Of a stretch of 64,000 nucleotides of DNA, positions 35,233 to 43,878 are shown piece by piece. Each line of letters starts with the position of its first letter. The first letter of the stretch is position 1. The translations under genes and the position numbers were made by a program. The notes below the pieces were generated by a model that worked only from the letters and a program-made list of their open reading frames with translations, was not told the origin of the DNA and did not search any database. The DNA is from CAWFFV01 sp963814985 (GTDB taxonomy: Bacteria; Chloroflexota; Ktedonobacteria; Ktedonobacterales; Ktedonobacteraceae): assembly GCA_963814985.1 (NCBI GenBank), contig CAWFFV010000057.1, positions 372,001 to 436,000 on the forward strand. Reading direction: 5' to 3'.

Positions 35233-35952
35233 ATGGCGAATAATGATTATCATTTTATAACACATTGGCGTGTAAAGGGCACCTTACAAGAAGTTGCTGA
35301 TATTCTGGGGAATGCTACGGATCTGGTGCGCTGGTGGCCCTCGGTCTATCTAGCAGTCGAAGTACTGAAGGAGGGTGATGCTAACGGAGTCGGTAGGGTT
35401 GTTGACCTGTATACCAAGGGATGGTTGCCCTATACATTGCGCTGGCAGTTTCAAGTTACTGATGTAAGCCACGATGGTTTTACGCTGGTTGCCAGTGGGG
35501 ATTTTGAAGGACGAGGGATCTGGACTTTTAAGCAAGATGGTTCATGGGTAGATATCGTTTACGATTGGAAGATCAGTGCTGAGAAGCCATTGCTACGCTA
35601 TTTTTCGTTGCTCATCAAACCCATCTTTTCAGCCAATCACCAATGGGCCATGGCAAAAGGTGAGGAGAGCCTTAAACTGGAACTGGCTCGTCGTCGAGCA
35701 AAGACTGCAGAAGAGCGTGCACTTGTACCAGCGCCACCACCAGCAACAACAACGTCTTCTGTGCCACTCTTACTCGGTACGCTGGTTGTTGTTGGGATGA
35801 TAGGGAGTGTATGTTATTTGGGGGTAAAATCGCTCTTCTCGCCACCTAAATTACGTGAACTGTTTTCATTTTTTGGAAATACCTGTCGTTGGTCGAATTC
35901 ACTGTTATGGTTCTGCTTATTTGTACCTGAGATGTGTTATACTTGTATATAA
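35233..35952 (+). CDS. SRPBCC (polyketide cyclase-like) domain protein with C-terminal membrane helix
   Basis: The first 160 residues match the SRPBCC/START-like helix-grip fold. Evidence includes YHFITHWRVKGTLQEVADIL, the WWPSVYLAVEVLKEG strand pair and a long C-terminal helix. Family members bind hydrophobic ligands in a deep cavity. Residues about 170-200 are Pro/Thr-rich and precede one transmembrane helix (PLLLGTLVVVGMIGSVCYLG). The last 35 residues, rich in Phe, Cys and Leu, look unlike the family and may reflect another frameshift. Ligand and role are unknown. Confidence 0.78.
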   Translation: MANNDYHFITHWRVKGTLQEVADILGNATDLVRWWPSVYLAVEVLKEGDANGVGRVVDLYTKGWLPYTLRWQFQVTDVSHDGFTLVASGDFEGRGIWTFKQDGSWVDIVYDWKISAEKPLLRYFSLLIKPIFSANHQWAMAKGEESLKLELARRRAKTAEERALVPAPPPATTTSSVPLLLGTLVVVGMIGSVCYLGVKSLFSPPKLRELFSFFGNTCRWSNSLLWFCLFVPEMCYTCI

Positions 35953-35992
35953 GTAAAAATGCACTATTTCATACTCACTACAGAGTTATATA

Positions 35993-37279
35993 ATGAAAGC
36001 GAGCAGACTCTCTATGCAGGCTTTTCCTCTCTATTGTACCTTTTGCGGTGCAAACAATCAGGCTCAGTCCGCTTTTTGTTTTTATTGTGGAAAAGCCATA
36101 CAAATAGGCAAGTTGTCGACTGTGCAACAAGTTGGAGGTACAGGCCGCCTTGCAGCCAAACAGCTTTTGAAGCAACGCTATATAATTATTCGGTTGTTAG
36201 GTCAGGGTGGTATGGGCGCAGTATATAGGGCAGAGGATACATTGTTTAGCAACCGACCCGTAGCTGTGAAGGAGATGAGTCAAAGTAATTTAAATCCACA
36301 GGAGCTTATAGAAGCTATTAACCAGTTCAAGCAAGAGGCATACCTGCTTGCAGCCCTCAAGCATTCTAACCTGCCCAGCATCTACGATCATTTTTCCGAG
36401 AACGGTCGCTGGTATCTGGTGATGGACTTTATCGAAGGCGAAACGATAGCGGAGTACCTCAATAAAGCGAAAGGGCGTGTTCTGCCAATTGCTGAAGTAC
36501 TTGATATTGGCGTACAACTCTGCAAAGTGCTTGGTTACTTGCACACTCGTTGGCAGCCTATCATTTTTCGTGACCTCAAACCATCTAATATTATGCTGAC
36601 TCCTGATGGACACCTCTATCTGATTGACTTTGGTATCGCCCGCTTCTTTAAACCTGGGCAAGTCAAGGATACTGTTGCCTATGGTTCAGCTGGCTATACT
36701 GCGCCGGAACAGTTTGGCAGAGCACAAACGACAGCCAGGTCTGATATCTACAGTCTTGGAGCGACACTTCACCAGTTACTTTCTGGCAAATATCCGGCCT
36801 CAAATACTCCTAATCCATTTCATTTTGAAGCATTGCAAACGTATAATCCAGCTATTCCTCAGGCGCTTGCAATGCTGGTTATGCAAATGTTGGAGATGAA
36901 TGTTACTCATAGACCTGCAGAGTATGGACACCATCAGACAAGAGTTGGAAGATATCCAGGCACAATTGGAGCAACCTGCGTCCTCAGCATCCAATGTGGG
37001 CATACCCCGACGGCGGGTAACGCGCATTGCGAACATATCACCAACACTGCCAGCGACTCCCGACATGGGTATAATACCCCGACGGCGGGTAACGCGTATT
37101 GCGAACATATCACCAACACTGCCAGCGACTCCCGACATGGGTATAATACCCCGACGGCGGGTAACGCGCATTGCGAACATATCACCAACACTGCCAGCGA
37201 CTCCCGACATGGGTATAATACCCCGACGGCGGGTAACGCGTATTGCGAACATACCATCAAAGCTACCCGCAATTTCTGA
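35993..37279 (+). CDS. Zinc-ribbon Ser/Thr protein kinase (frame breaks after the kinase domain)
   Basis: The protein starts with a zinc ribbon (CTFCGANNQAQSAFCFYCG, residues about 15-33). A complete kinase domain follows from about 60 to 310: LGQGGMGAVYRAED, the VAVKEM lysine, FRDLKPSNIML, DFGIARF and YTAPEQFG. After MLEMNVTHRPA (near base 36920) the frame loses sense and reads Cys/His-rich shadow repeats to 37279. A one-base shift restores SMDTIRQELEDIQAQLEQ and the second frame (36900-37547). It is therefore one kinase whose C-terminal part is in another frame. The SRPBCC gene ends only 40 bases upstream. Confidence 0.88.
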   Translation: MKASRLSMQAFPLYCTFCGANNQAQSAFCFYCGKAIQIGKLSTVQQVGGTGRLAAKQLLKQRYIIIRLLGQGGMGAVYRAEDTLFSNRPVAVKEMSQSNLNPQELIEAINQFKQEAYLLAALKHSNLPSIYDHFSENGRWYLVMDFIEGETIAEYLNKAKGRVLPIAEVLDIGVQLCKVLGYLHTRWQPIIFRDLKPSNIMLTPDGHLYLIDFGIARFFKPGQVKDTVAYGSAGYTAPEQFGRAQTTARSDIYSLGATLHQLLSGKYPASNTPNPFHFEALQTYNPAIPQALAMLVMQMLEMNVTHRPAEYGHHQTRVGRYPGTIGATCVLSIQCGHTPTAGNAHCEHITNTASDSRHGYNTPTAGNAYCEHITNTASDSRHGYNTPTAGNAHCEHITNTASDSRHGYNTPTAGNAYCEHTIKATRNF

Positions 37280-37547
37280 GGTGGACATGATACCCCGACG
37301 GCGGGTGACGCGCATTGCGAACATACCATCAACACTGCCAGCGACTCCCGACATGGGTATAATACCCCGACGACGAGTGATTCCCAAAGCGGCTTCCCGT
37401 CTTTTCCAAATGCCTGTGAACACTTCGTTAGGGGGAAGGGCACCCCTCAGGAATGTACACTGGTTGCTCTATGTTGGTCTGAGCATGTTGGCCGTGCTTG
37501 CACTATGGGGTGTTGGAGATCTTATTCTGCGCTATCTAATACACTGA
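36900..37547 (+). CDS. C-terminal part of the zinc-ribbon kinase: 24-residue repeats and membrane anchor
   Basis: This frame continues the kinase after an indel near 36920. It reads a short helix (DTIRQELEDIQAQLEQ) and then six repeats of a 24-residue unit with core PRRRVTRIANISPTLPATP. It ends with one transmembrane helix (YVGLSMLAVLALWGVGDLI) near the C-terminus. The first Met is not a real start. The repeat units are strongly basic with TP and SP sites, so they could be phosphorylation targets or bind an acidic partner near the membrane. The kinase would be tail-anchored with its catalytic domain inside. Confidence 0.75.
   Translation: MLLIDLQSMDTIRQELEDIQAQLEQPASSASNVGIPRRRVTRIANISPTLPATPDMGIIPRRRVTRIANISPTLPATPDMGIIPRRRVTRIANISPTLPATPDMGIIPRRRVTRIANIPSKLPAISEVDMIPRRRVTRIANIPSTLPATPDMGIIPRRRVIPKAASRLFQMPVNTSLGGRAPLRNVHWLLYVGLSMLAVLALWGVGDLILRYLIH
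37005..37436 (+). repeat. 72-bp in-frame tandem repeats (six units)
   Basis: The marker CCCCGACGGCGGGT recurs at 37005, 37077, 37149, 37221 and 37293, and in slightly altered form at 37365, an exact 72-base period. Units are nearly identical at DNA level, with one diverged unit (near 37240-37290), which indicates recent amplification. The period keeps reading frame (24 codons). Confidence 0.95.
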
Positions 37548-37901
37548 GGCATAAACACTTCTATAGATTAATCTGGCTTGCTTAGCGTTATATGTATGGC
37601 CAGATTATTGCAGTGACCCCTAGTGGTAATCCCATTACTGTTCCTCGTCGAGATAGAATAAAACAATCCAGTCACCATAATCTGTACATCACCTTTAGGC
37701 TTTATTGAGGAGTTTGTGCAATCTGATAGGCTTCAGTTATGTCAAGTTATGCTATTCTTCTTCACACATATATACCTGTTGAGTCCTTGAGAGACCGGCA
37801 GGTTATTTTCCCCAATTACGTTTTTGAAACCAAATGCCTGCCGTTATGCGTGTTAACAGAAGAAGTCGTTGTATGCTTCATCTATGAGGACATTATATAT
37901 T
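37548..37901. other. Non-coding interval with a probable kinase terminator
   Basis: A nine-base inverted repeat TAATCTGGC (37569-37577) and complement (37599-37607) lies just after the kinase stop and may end transcription. No supported gene is seen in the remainder. Confidence 0.4.
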
Positions 37902-38240
37902 ATGAATATTACGCTTACAACGTTAGTTATCTGGCTGATCATCGCGGCTCTTGTGGGTTTTGTTGGTGAGCTGATTGCCCATCGTCATACGCCTGATGGC
38001 ATCATTGGGGCCACAGTAGTCGGACTAATTGCCATTTTCTTGATCGTTGGTGTCTTTCACTTTTCAATTGTGGGAGAGCCGCGCCTGAATGGTGTTCCGC
38101 TGATTAGCTCGATTATCACGGCAGCGTTGCTAGTGATACTTTGGAGTGGCTTTGCCTATCGGCGCATTGCCCCTTATACCACGCGTTACTATCGACGTGG
38201 TAGCTATACACGTCGTCCTCGCCGCCGTCGCCTCTGGTAA
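37902..38240 (+). CDS. GlsB/YeaQ/YmgE-type small membrane protein
   Basis: I chose the ATG at 37902, with GAGGA about 12 bases before. The 112-residue product has three hydrophobic segments (about 5-25, 36-58 and 71-88). It shows the transglycosylase-associated pattern LIIAALVGFVGELIAHRHTPDGIIGATVVGLI. The C-terminus is a highly basic Arg/Tyr-rich tail (YYRRGSYTRRPRRRR) that may contact nucleic acid or acidic lipids. The family is linked to envelope stress but has no defined activity. Confidence 0.78.
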   Translation: MNITLTTLVIWLIIAALVGFVGELIAHRHTPDGIIGATVVGLIAIFLIVGVFHFSIVGEPRLNGVPLISSIITAALLVILWSGFAYRRIAPYTTRYYRRGSYTRRPRRRRLW

Positions 38241-38303
38241 AGGACTCGGACTCTAGCAGGCTACCACGGCATTGTGGTGAATTGTTATCGAGAGTGTCAG
38301 TTA

Positions 38304-38324
38304 CTCCATGCCTAAAGGCAGGAG
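38304..38324 (-). ncRNA. Possible omega-RNA scaffold hairpin at the tnpB 3' end
   Basis: The hairpin CTCC-GCCT/AGGC-GGAG overlaps the last codons of tnpB on the minus strand. A compact GC hairpin at this position is the usual mark of the guide RNA scaffold made from the 3' end of IS200/605 tnpB genes. The guide would be read from the adjoining right-end flank, below 38260. Confidence 0.35.
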
Positions 38325-39624
38325 CTTGTGTCTGAACTCCACCGCAACTCACGATACCTTTGCAGGCGTAGTGCTTTGGCTTCATCGCTCGACACATCAG
38401 GGCTGACTGACAAGCAGCCCGTACTCATCCAGTCTTGCCGAATGAGCAACGTTCGCAGGGTTACATTCCTTGCACCGACTAAATCCGCATGGAGTGTGTA
38501 TCGGCAACTTTGACAGACAAACAAGAGTCCCTTACGAGGGCGGTTCTCTTTACTGGTATAACCGCACATGGGGCAAGCCTGACTCGTATAGTGGGCATCC
38601 ACTTTGACCGCCATGCTGTGGTACAACGTGGCTTTATAGGCGATCATGGCATGCAGTTCAGCAAAGGTCCATTTGCTTTGACGGGCGTTGGCTTTGCGTT
38701 GCTTTTGGGTTGCTTTCTTAGCGTGCTTGCATTTGGTACGTTCGCGGATATCTGTCAAGTTTTCCAGTCCAATGAGTGCATGAGGATGCTGCTCGCACAA
38801 TGCGTTTACTCACGACATGATTGGCATCTTGCTTCAACCGTCTCTCTCGTCCACTGATCACCACCAGACGGCGGGTAGCGGAACGAGTGCCTTTCTGTTG
38901 CAGACGCTTTCTCAGGCGGGCGTAATGGTTGGACCTGGAAACCACGGATTTGCCTGAATGGAAGGTCGGTTCACCTTTCATGGAACTGCTCACAGCCAGG
39001 TAACGCATGCCCACATCGACGCCAACCACACTGGTATGGCTTTGGGGCATGGGATCGGCTGTCTCAATCTCAAGAGACACGAGCAGGTAAAACTGCTTAC
39101 GGGGTTTGTCATACCACAACCTGGCGGCTCCGATAGAAGCACCTTGCTGAATAAGGGAGACATGGTTACTGTATCCCGTGTAGGATACAACCACACGTCC
39201 ATCCAGGCTCAGGATACTGATCTGCTGCCCCTTCTTGAAGCTATAATCATGGCCCAATTGATAGGTCAGTGTGGGAGAGACATACTTGTGAGCTTGATCA
39301 GAGCCCTTTATAGCGTTTCCTGGTAGTCCTGCCTTGCGTGCAGCCGGCATTTTGTTTGACCTTCGTCCACAACGTTTTGTACGTCGCACCCACTTGACGA
39401 GGGATGCTACAAGCCATTTGAGCAGGAAGTTTGTAGCGAGCGCGTATCTCCTGATATGTCCCTCTTGCAAGCCCACTTTGTTGCTCATTTTGCCATGCCG
39501 AATGAGCATACTGACTGACATAGTTCAAAGCGTCACGATAAGCCAGTTGTGTGGCTCGCAATGCCGAAAACTGTTCAGGTGTATATGCCAATTTCAGTTT
39601 CGCTGAAAGCGTTTTTCATGCTTT
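38312..39624 (-). pseudogene. tnpB: TnpB RNA-guided nuclease, multiply frameshifted
   Basis: Three frames together form a full TnpB of about 430 residues. The N-terminal part (39624-39340) reads KLKLAYTPEQFSALR; it is cut from its ATG by one extra A in a run of five. The middle part (39340-38800) holds RuvC motif I VVGVDVGMRYLAV. The C-terminal part (38800-38312) holds RuvC II ALIGLENLTDI, a CPMCGY...CQSC zinc finger and RuvC III HADLVGARN. All catalytic carboxylates are present, but the gene needs at least three single-base corrections. TnpB proteins are transposon-encoded RNA-guided DNA nucleases. Confidence 0.85.
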
Positions 39625-39762
39625 TATTCTACCAAATTGCATCAAAACTTCAAGGATAAAACTGATAGAGATTCTACCCGACCCATCAAGCCTCTAAAAG
39701 GAAAGGCTTGCTCACCATTATGGTGAATCACAGGGTGCAAGGGGGGAGTGAATTGCCGTCTC

Positions 39763-40164
39763 TCAATGTGGGTTTAGATGTTTGGAGAGAAGAAAGGCGC
39801 TAAAGTCTGCTACACTCTCCACATCGCCCTCGTCCAGCATATTGACAATCCTCTTAACGACCAGACGACGTGGTTGACCGGGGGTGGTAGGGAGTGTAAA
39901 GCCTATTGCACTTGTCATATGCTGCGGCTCACGTTCTCCTCTGATCTCCTCTGCCATCAGTTCCAGGAATTCGGCCAGATCCAGTTCTAACGCATTGGCA
40001 ATACTTTCTAACACCTTCGCTGAGGGATATTTCTGTCCGCGTTCAATCTCACCGACATAGATTTCAGAGAGACCCGCTTTCTCTCCAAGCTCCTTAATGG
40101 TGAGATGACGACCTTGACGTTCTTGCCGTATGACTCTGCCGACGATCTCTTGTAGGTCTGCCAT
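39763..40164 (-). CDS. ClgR-like XRE family transcriptional regulator
   Basis: This 133-residue regulator has an N-terminal XRE helix-turn-helix at about residues 8-65. Visible segments are RHLTIKELGEKAGLSEIYVG and IERGQKYPSAKVLESIANAL. It closely resembles ClgR, which activates clp protease genes in actinobacteria. Here it diverges from a short gene followed by clpP, supporting the same role. Its C-terminal tail (residues 85-133) is of unknown function and may be a degradation signal, as in ClgR. A large palindrome sits 18 bases upstream of its start codon. Confidence 0.82.
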   Translation of the reverse strand: MADLQEIVGRVIRQERQGRHLTIKELGEKAGLSEIYVGEIERGQKYPSAKVLESIANALELDLAEFLELMAEEIRGEREPQHMTSAIGFTLPTTPGQPRRLVVKRIVNMLDEGDVESVADFSAFLLSKHLNPH

Positions 40165-40181
40165 AGTTATCCAGCCCTTCC

Positions 40182-40225
40182 TATGCTGTGAGCATTGCTT
40201 GCTAAAAATCTATGCTCACAGCATA
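40182..40225. promoter_or_regulatory. Operator-like palindrome between the ClgR-like regulator and the clpP operon
   Basis: Perfect 14-base arms TATGCTGTGAGCAT (40182-40195) and complement (40212-40225) are separated by 16 bases. Each arm contains its own small palindrome TGCT-NNN-AGCA, so it reads as two copies of one operator. The location in the divergent promoter region fits binding by the adjacent XRE regulator. Confidence 0.65.
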
Positions 40226-40303
40226 TTTTATATCTATAAGTATAGGCTATTGGCATGTTATATTCAAGAGGAAATGTTGGATGAATAACCAGGGAGAAAA
40301 AAT

Positions 40304-40579
40304 ATGTTTGTACCACACTCGTTGCGTACTCAGATGGCGGGAAGGGCTGAGGAACGTTCCTCTGTACATATACCGATGGTATATGAGCGTGTTGCCGCTG
40401 AACCTGTTCACTGGGAATATCATGTGCTGAAGGTTGATACACACGAGAGTACTTTGCCTGATGCTGGTGAGCTAAATGCACTGGGCAAAGAGGGTTGGGT
40501 CCTGGCAGGAATGTTGGATGAACGAATAACAGGGAAGAGCACATTCGTTTACTACTACTTTGCTCGTCAGCAGGGATAA
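40304..40579 (+). CDS. Small DUF4177-like protein upstream of clpP
   Basis: This 91-residue product ends in the DUF4177-type pattern WEYHVLKVDTHESTL, then ELNALGKEGWVLAGML, then YYYFARQ. Such small beta-alpha proteins have no known activity. The first 40 residues are a variable tail. It is encoded 15 bases upstream of clpP, which has a strong AGGAG site in the gap, so the pair is co-transcribed. The context suggests a Clp adaptor or a passenger gene, which is speculation. Confidence 0.75.
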   Translation: MFVPHSLRTQMAGRAEERSSVHIPMVYERVAAEPVHWEYHVLKVDTHESTLPDAGELNALGKEGWVLAGMLDERITGKSTFVYYYFARQQG

Positions 40580-40594
40580 GGAAGGAGATTTGCA

Positions 40595-41194
40595 ATGATA
40601 TCGAGTTTGTTTGTGCCAACAGTGGTCGAAGCTACCGGACGCGGTGAACGTGCCTATGACATCTTCTCACGTTTACTCAAGGACCGTATAGTGCTTGTCA
40701 ATGGTCAGATTGAGGAGGGGATGGCCAGCCTGGTTGTGGCACAACTGCTCTTCCTTACGGCAGAGGACAGTAAGCGTGAGATTAACATGTATATAAATTC
40801 TCCCGGTGGCTCTGTCAATGCTGGTCTGGGCATCTATGATACGATGCGTGTATTGCCATGTCCCATTGCGACTACCTGTGTTGGCTATGCTGCCAGCTTT
40901 GGTACGATCCTGCTAATGGCTGGCGATAAAGGGAAGCGTTATTCCATGCCACATGCGCGCATTCATATGCATCAGCCGTTGCAGGGAGGATTGAGTGGAC
41001 AGGCTACCGACATTGATATCCATGCTCGCGAGATTTTGCTTCTGCGAGATGTCCTTAATGAGATCATTCATAACCATACCGGACAATCTCTTGAGCGTAT
41101 CAAGCAAGATACGGACCGTGATTTCTTTATGAGTGCGTTAGAGGCAAAGGAGTATGGCATCATTGATGAAGTTCTGAACCTGGCCGAAAAATAG
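40595..41194 (+). CDS. clpP: ATP-dependent Clp protease proteolytic subunit
   Basis: This 199-residue subunit has the full catalytic triad: Ser101 in GYAASFG, His126 in IHMHQP and Asp176 in DTDRD. The handle region (GQATDIDIHAREIL) is normal. ClpP forms a tetradecameric barrel fed by ClpX or ClpC ATPases. No Clp ATPase is in the window. The stop codon abuts the stop codon of the convergent 41195 gene with no gap. Regulation by the divergent ClgR-like protein is likely. Confidence 0.96.
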   Translation: MISSLFVPTVVEATGRGERAYDIFSRLLKDRIVLVNGQIEEGMASLVVAQLLFLTAEDSKREINMYINSPGGSVNAGLGIYDTMRVLPCPIATTCVGYAASFGTILLMAGDKGKRYSMPHARIHMHQPLQGGLSGQATDIDIHAREILLLRDVLNEIIHNHTGQSLERIKQDTDRDFFMSALEAKEYGIIDEVLNLAEK

Positions 41195-41998
41195 TTACAA
41201 CATCTTAATGTTTACTGTATCAAGTGCGAGCCACTGGGGGCCACTACTTACGGTTCCGAAGCGGAGAGTGCCGTGTGGTGTGGCAATAGCGTACTGATTA
41301 TCGAGCCATGCAACAAAACCGAGAGGGCGTGTGGGTGGTTGAGGAGCGCGTAGCACAAGTACTCCATCGACCCAGAATAAGGCTTCAGTGGGGTACCATT
41401 CCAATACATAGGTATGCCATATTGTCATATCTGCGGTAAGCAGTGCCTCATGTGCTCCACTGAGTCTTTGTAGCCAGCGTGCAGCTGGTTGTGTATGGCC
41501 TGTCAAGCGTGCCCATCCGGTTGCCAATGCTGTAGGAAGCGTGGCGAGCAGGGCTTCTGCTCGCATGCTGTGTACCACCTGTGCCTTCCAGCCCCAACCT
41601 GGAAGACCAGGAACAAGGGCCATATTAGAGGGAGGAGAGGCATAGAAGAACCAGATAGCTTCGGGCAACATCAGAATGTCGCCACGTACCGAGAAGGGAT
41701 AGTTCCAGAAGCCGAAACCAGCAGTACCGCGTAAGACATCAGTGCTCTCACTGGTACTCTCTGGCGTTGCTGCTGGCAACGATGAGCATGCTCGTATCTC
41801 CATACGCAGTGGCGGTCGCCAGGGAAAATCCGAGCGTGTCCGCCCTGCGTAGTCGTCTATTTGAGCATCACTATATTGTCCCTGTTGTGCGGAAGAGAGA
41901 GTCATACGTAGTGCTAAATCAGCGATGGAGAGCGAACCTGATCCAATACACGTTTGTGTCCAATAGTGATCAATTGTTTGGATAAAGTCATCAAACAT
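41195..41998 (-). CDS. Concanavalin/GH16-like domain protein of unknown function
   Basis: This 267-residue protein resembles the beta-jelly-roll fold of family-16 glycoside hydrolases and LamG modules. Visible segments are RGTAGFGFWNYPFSV, the central WHTYVLEWYPTEALFWVDGV and RPLGFVAWLDNQYA. The canonical GH16 catalytic ExDxE signature is not evident, so it is more likely a binding protein. It has no signal peptide and would be cytosolic unless secreted by another route. It is convergent with clpP. Confidence 0.7.
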   Translation of the reverse strand: MFDDFIQTIDHYWTQTCIGSGSLSIADLALRMTLSSAQQGQYSDAQIDDYAGRTRSDFPWRPPLRMEIRACSSLPAATPESTSESTDVLRGTAGFGFWNYPFSVRGDILMLPEAIWFFYASPPSNMALVPGLPGWGWKAQVVHSMRAEALLATLPTALATGWARLTGHTQPAARWLQRLSGAHEALLTADMTIWHTYVLEWYPTEALFWVDGVLVLRAPQPPTRPLGFVAWLDNQYAIATPHGTLRFGTVSSGPQWLALDTVNIKML

Positions 41999-42018
41999 AG
42001 AGTTGTTGTATCATGGAT

Positions 42019-43026
42019 TTACCCAGTTTGTTTGAGAGCATAGTACTGTAATAGCTCCTCTTCCAACTCTTGCCATACCTTCTCATCGGCCTGGATATTA
42101 TTTAGCGGCTGACTTTTACTGGCACCATCTATCATCGTATATGCAACAAGTTGCCGAAATTTTGCGAAATAGGGCTTTTGCTCTTCGTGGGAAGGCATCA
42201 TACTTAGAGCGATGTCTTCAGGTGCATAAAAATCTTCAGGTTCAAATGCCAATGCTACCAGATCAGCATAATGTTGAACAAGGGCCGTACGAGCCTGAGA
42301 GAGAAAATGGTTATATTGAGTGCTGGAAACGAGGAAAACGCCAGCGATACGACCAGCATAGAGAATAGGATAGATAGCGGCGCTTTTCTCATGTTCTACG
42401 CGGGAAGCGGGCATCAGGTTGTGCTCTTCATCAAGGTTTTCAATAATACCAGGGCGACACAAAGTGACAACGTTCCCTGCTAGCGACTCGGCCCCCAGGA
42501 ACATTGCCTTCTGTTCTAAATTCCCTGTCCAGGGAGGAGTGCCCAATCCCACACTTTCGCGCAGGCTGCGCACCTTGTGATATGGGCCAGAAGGTGGCAT
42601 GCAGCTTACTACCCAGATTGCCATACCCAGGCGTTCTGGATCGAGTTGTCCAAGAGCTTGTTGAAAGATAAGATTGCAGGTCGACCAGAAACGCAAATTA
42701 TTTGGTGTTGATACGCGGGCGACAAGGACCTGTGCATAGAATTCAGAGGGAATCTCTTTGCCTGTAGTTTCTTGTGGTGGGTTGGCGAGATCGCTCAGCC
42801 CCTTCTCTCCTTTGACTAAAAGGAGAAATTGTCCACGATACTGTGGTAAAATATTGATCAGATGACGCAGGTTTTGTGGACGTGGGTCTGATTCCCCATT
42901 TATCCAACGGGTAAGGGTCACAGGGGAAATATTAAGTTCTTCAACGATGCGTTGCTTCTCTTTGTTATCCGTAATGATCATACCCAGCAATTCTCGCCAG
43001 GTTTGTGCTTCATGCATATCTATCAC
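42019..43026 (-). CDS. XRE-type regulator with C-terminal GAF domain
   Basis: This 335-residue protein begins with a helix-turn-helix (QRIVEELNISPVTLTRWING, residues about 25-45) and then a linker. A GAF-like sensory domain spans about 120-290, with MAIWVVSCMPPSGPYHKVRS, IENLDEEHNLMP and SAAIYPILYAGRIAGVFLVS. It probably binds a small molecule and controls transcription. It lies upstream of, but separated by about 140 bases from, a two-component operon on the same strand. The target is unknown. Confidence 0.8.
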   Translation of the reverse strand: MIDMHEAQTWRELLGMIITDNKEKQRIVEELNISPVTLTRWINGESDPRPQNLRHLINILPQYRGQFLLLVKGEKGLSDLANPPQETTGKEIPSEFYAQVLVARVSTPNNLRFWSTCNLIFQQALGQLDPERLGMAIWVVSCMPPSGPYHKVRSLRESVGLGTPPWTGNLEQKAMFLGAESLAGNVVTLCRPGIIENLDEEHNLMPASRVEHEKSAAIYPILYAGRIAGVFLVSSTQYNHFLSQARTALVQHYADLVALAFEPEDFYAPEDIALSMMPSHEEQKPYFAKFRQLVAYTMIDGASKSQPLNNIQADEKVWQELEEELLQYYALKQTG

Positions 43027-43163
43027 CTTACCAGTAAAGTAGCCAGGAAAGCATATTGCATATTTTCATAATAACAGTTCGTTGCGTTGCCGTCAACGGT
43101 TTTGAAGAATCCTTCTGGTCCTGAAACGAAGACACTGGAAGCTCCAAATGTTTCGTTTCATCT

Positions 43164-43856
43164 TCAAATGGAAGAGTCGTTCAGTCGGTATCCCAGGTAT
43201 GGCTCGGTAATGATATAGCGTGGATGAGCAGGGTCTGGTTCCAATTTAACGCGCAGACGGCGTATCACTCCCTTGATATAATCGGTCGCATCGCCATACT
43301 GCGGACCCCAGACCTTCTGTAAGAGCAGGCGCGTGGTTAACACGCGTCCAACGTTCTCGGCCAGTTCGGCCAGTAGTGCATACTCTATGGGAGTGAGGGT
43401 GACGGTGCGGCCTGCAATGGTGACTCTATGCTTTTCTCTATCGATCTCTAGATCACCACAGACAATTCTGGTTTGGACTATCTTGCTTCCTCGACGCAAA
43501 ACTGCCCGCACGCGAGCAAGTAACTCTGCCAGACGGAAAGGCTTCACAAGGTAGTCGTCGGCACCCAGGTTGAGTACCGAGACAATATCAGCCTCGCCAC
43601 CCTTAACGCTCAAAACAATGATTGGTATGGCCGAGTGCTCACGGATGCGCTGGCAAACTTCCATGCCACTGCAGCGGGGCATGATCAGGTCAAGCAGGAC
43701 CAGTTCCGGCGACTCACGTTCAAACGCTTCTAAAGCCTCAAAGCCATCAGTGGCAGTTATTATCTCATAGCCCTGGGTAGTAAGGGACTGTTTCACTGCT
43801 ATCATAATGCCTGGATCATCATCTACTACTAAAATACGTTGCCTGGAGTGTCCCAT
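43164..43856 (-). CDS. OmpR/KdpE-family response regulator
   Basis: This 230-residue regulator has a receiver domain with VVDDDPG, the phospho-accepting Asp in LVLLDLIMPRCSG (about residue 55) and the Lys in YLVKPFR. A winged-helix DNA-binding domain follows (TLTPIEYALLAELAENVG, then YIKGVIRRLRVKLE). It lies 22 bases downstream of the histidine kinase and is its natural partner. The closest named family is KdpE, but kdp transport genes are absent here, so the regulon is unknown. Confidence 0.92.
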   Translation of the reverse strand: MGHSRQRILVVDDDPGIMIAVKQSLTTQGYEIITATDGFEALEAFERESPELVLLDLIMPRCSGMEVCQRIREHSAIPIIVLSVKGGEADIVSVLNLGADDYLVKPFRLAELLARVRAVLRRGSKIVQTRIVCGDLEIDREKHRVTIAGRTVTLTPIEYALLAELAENVGRVLTTRLLLQKVWGPQYGDATDYIKGVIRRLRVKLEPDPAHPRYIITEPYLGYRLNDSSI

Positions 43857-43878
43857 CGTACCGCATTCCCTTTTGTGC

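Larger units (their letters stand above)
38243..39735 (-). mobile_element. IS200/IS605-type (IS1341-like) element remnant with TnpB only
   Basis: The element contains one transposase-associated gene (tnpB) and no tnpA. Small palindromes near both ends (CCAC-GTGG near 38264-38277 and TCACCAT-ATGGTGA at 39712-39726) share TGGTGAAT and may be the end structures. Exact boundaries are estimates. It sits between the GlsB-like gene and the ClgR-like regulator. Confidence 0.6.

Noticed and set aside
37005..37436. Regular 72-bp repeats considered as a CRISPR array
   Set aside because: Repeats are contiguous without unique spacers and keep a 24-codon reading frame that continues the kinase to a membrane helix.
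37739..37969. 76-codon frame upstream of the GlsB-like gene
   Set aside because: It overlaps the better supported start at 37902 in another frame and shows no family signal.
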